From Candidatus Roizmanbacteria bacterium CG11_big_fil_rev_8_21_14_0_20_36_8 (GTDB lineage Bacteria; Patescibacteriota; Microgenomatia; UBA1406; GWC2-37-13), in NCBI GenBank assembly GCA_002796045.1, contig PCVM01000093.1, positions 1-5,407 on the forward strand: DNA of 5,407 nucleotides, read 5' to 3'. Positions 4,531 to 5,407 of this stretch are shown here, piece by piece. The notes below the pieces were generated by a model. The model did not search any database and had not been told where the DNA came from. It saw only the letters and a list, made by a program, of their open reading frames with translations. Each line of letters begins with the position of its first letter. The first letter of the stretch is position 1. The translations under genes and the position numbers were made by a program.

Positions 4531-5394
4531 ATGGATGAATACTTTCTTCCAAAGCTTTTAGAACGCTTTGTAGCGTTTCTAAATGACCAAGGAAAATCAA
4601 AATTTACAGTAGTGGCGTATAAAAAAGATATCGAGCAATTTATTGGTTTTCTTGCAGGACGAGAAAAAACCGATATTCGCGATGTGAGAAAAGACGACAT
4701 TGAGGGATTTATCCAAAATTTAATTGAAAAAAAATATACAAAAAAATCTGCTTCAAGAAAGCTCAATTCAATAAGAACCTTTTTCAGATTTCTAAAGCAT
4801 GAAGATATCATTACTGCGAATCCAGCATTCGATATTTCACATCCAAAATATACTCAAACACCACCTAGAATTTTGACAAAGATGGAGTATAGAGCTCTCC
4901 GTGATGTGGCAAAAGAAGATAAGCGAACATATGCACTTGTTGAGACTCTCCTCCAGACAGGGATAAAAATTGGAGAAATTGCCGCTCTTGAAAGATCTGA
5001 TATTAAAGAAGATAATCTTCATATTAGAAAATATGGCAAAAATGTTGAGCGCGATGTGCCGTTAAACAATGCAGCACGACTTTCTCTTGAGGAATACATG
5101 AAAGAATGTGGTGAAAATGCAAACTCTGCTCATGTTTTTATAACCAGAACTGGAAACCCTCTCTTGATTAGAAACATACGTCAAATCATTGATCGATGCT
5201 TTTCGGAGGTTGGAATAGAAAACGCAACTGTAAACGATCTGCGAAATACATTTATCGCTCACCAGCTCAGAAATGGCGCGACACTTGAGTATATTTCAAA
5301 TATCGTAGGTCATAGAAGAATTTCTTCCACTGAACGCTTCTTAAACCTCGTCAAGCAAGAAGCTGAGCGTAAAGAAAAGCTAGGCGAGCTCTAA
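4531..5394 (+). CDS. Xer/phage-integrase family tyrosine recombinase homologue, probably catalytically inactive
   Basis: The 287-residue protein has the Xer architecture. An N-terminal SAM-like DNA-binding domain (about 1-95; FVAFLNDQGKSKFTVVAYKKDIEQF is in part the usual signature) is followed by a C-terminal catalytic-type domain (about 108-280). The family motifs align without gaps, yet key residues differ. TGIKIGEI has Lys146 where the family has the first catalytic Arg (TGLRISEL). NDLRNTF keeps Arg238 but has Asn235 for the catalytic His and Asn239 for the usual His of LRHTF. GHRRISSTERF keeps His261 but has Phe270 (codon TTC, 5338-5340) in place of the tyrosine nucleophile. A Lys near the beta-hairpin (Lys167 or Lys170) is kept. 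Xer enzymes resolve chromosome dimers at dif, but this one should be unable to cleave DNA. It may be a DNA-binding or accessory partner. The frame is intact, so it is not an ordinary decayed pseudogene. Confidence 0.85.
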   Translation: MDEYFLPKLLERFVAFLNDQGKSKFTVVAYKKDIEQFIGFLAGREKTDIRDVRKDDIEGFIQNLIEKKYTKKSASRKLNSIRTFFRFLKHEDIITANPAFDISHPKYTQTPPRILTKMEYRALRDVAKEDKRTYALVETLLQTGIKIGEIAALERSDIKEDNLHIRKYGKNVERDVPLNNAARLSLEEYMKECGENANSAHVFITRTGNPLLIRNIRQIIDRCFSEVGIENATVNDLRNTFIAHQLRNGATLEYISNIVGHRRISSTERFLNLVKQEAERKEKLGEL

Positions 5395-5407
5395 TCTGCT
5401 ACAATAT

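Noticed and set aside
1..5407. Recoded UGA (glycine) as in some CPR lineages
   Set aside because: TGA ends nrdJ right after its family-typical C-terminal Cys and ends the 151-residue gene; no in-frame TGA interrupts a conserved protein.

Overview
This 5.4 kb window is moderately AT-rich. It is gene-dense, uses the standard stop codons (TGA ends two of the genes) and has very short intergenic gaps. It holds the 3' end of an adenosylcobalamin-dependent (class II) ribonucleotide reductase, an exported Cys-rich protein with a Pro/Thr linker, an ATP:cob(I)alamin adenosyltransferase, a cobalamin riboswitch followed by two unrecognised genes, a thioredoxin and a Xer-like tyrosine-recombinase homologue. 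The short proteins, the secreted protein with a PT-rich linker, the weak or absent Shine-Dalgarno signals and the unfamiliar proteins together suggest an uncultivated Patescibacteria/CPR-type bacterium, perhaps Microgenomates-like. That placement is inference; no marker gene here proves it.

Layout: nrdJ 3' end (+, 1-321). A bidirectional terminator (348-378) lies between convergent nrdJ and the exported Cys-rich protein (-, 377-1354). A 29-bp divergent promoter region (1355-1383) with overlapping -10 boxes separates that gene from the adenosyltransferase (+, 1384-1899). A perfect inverted repeat (1897-1927) overlaps the adenosyltransferase stop codon. An extended -10 promoter and a cobalamin riboswitch (about 1968-2146) lead into a 438-residue protein with a Cys/His-rich tail (+, 2147-3463) and a 151-residue charged protein (+, 3483-3938). 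Thioredoxin follows (-, 3959-4273), then a 257-bp AT-rich intergenic region with promoters facing both ways, and finally the recombinase homologue (+, 4531-5394).

Functional reading: three neighbours fit one process. Class II RNR needs adenosylcobalamin, the adenosyltransferase makes it from cobalamin, and thioredoxin can re-reduce the cysteine tail of RNR. The riboswitch shows that cobalamin level is also sensed here, yet it controls two genes that match no known B12 transporter, biosynthetic enzyme or B12-independent isozyme that I recognise. This riboswitch-controlled pair is the best candidate for something undescribed. The second striking point is that the Xer-like protein has lost its tyrosine nucleophile (Phe270) and two other catalytic residues while keeping the overall fold signature.
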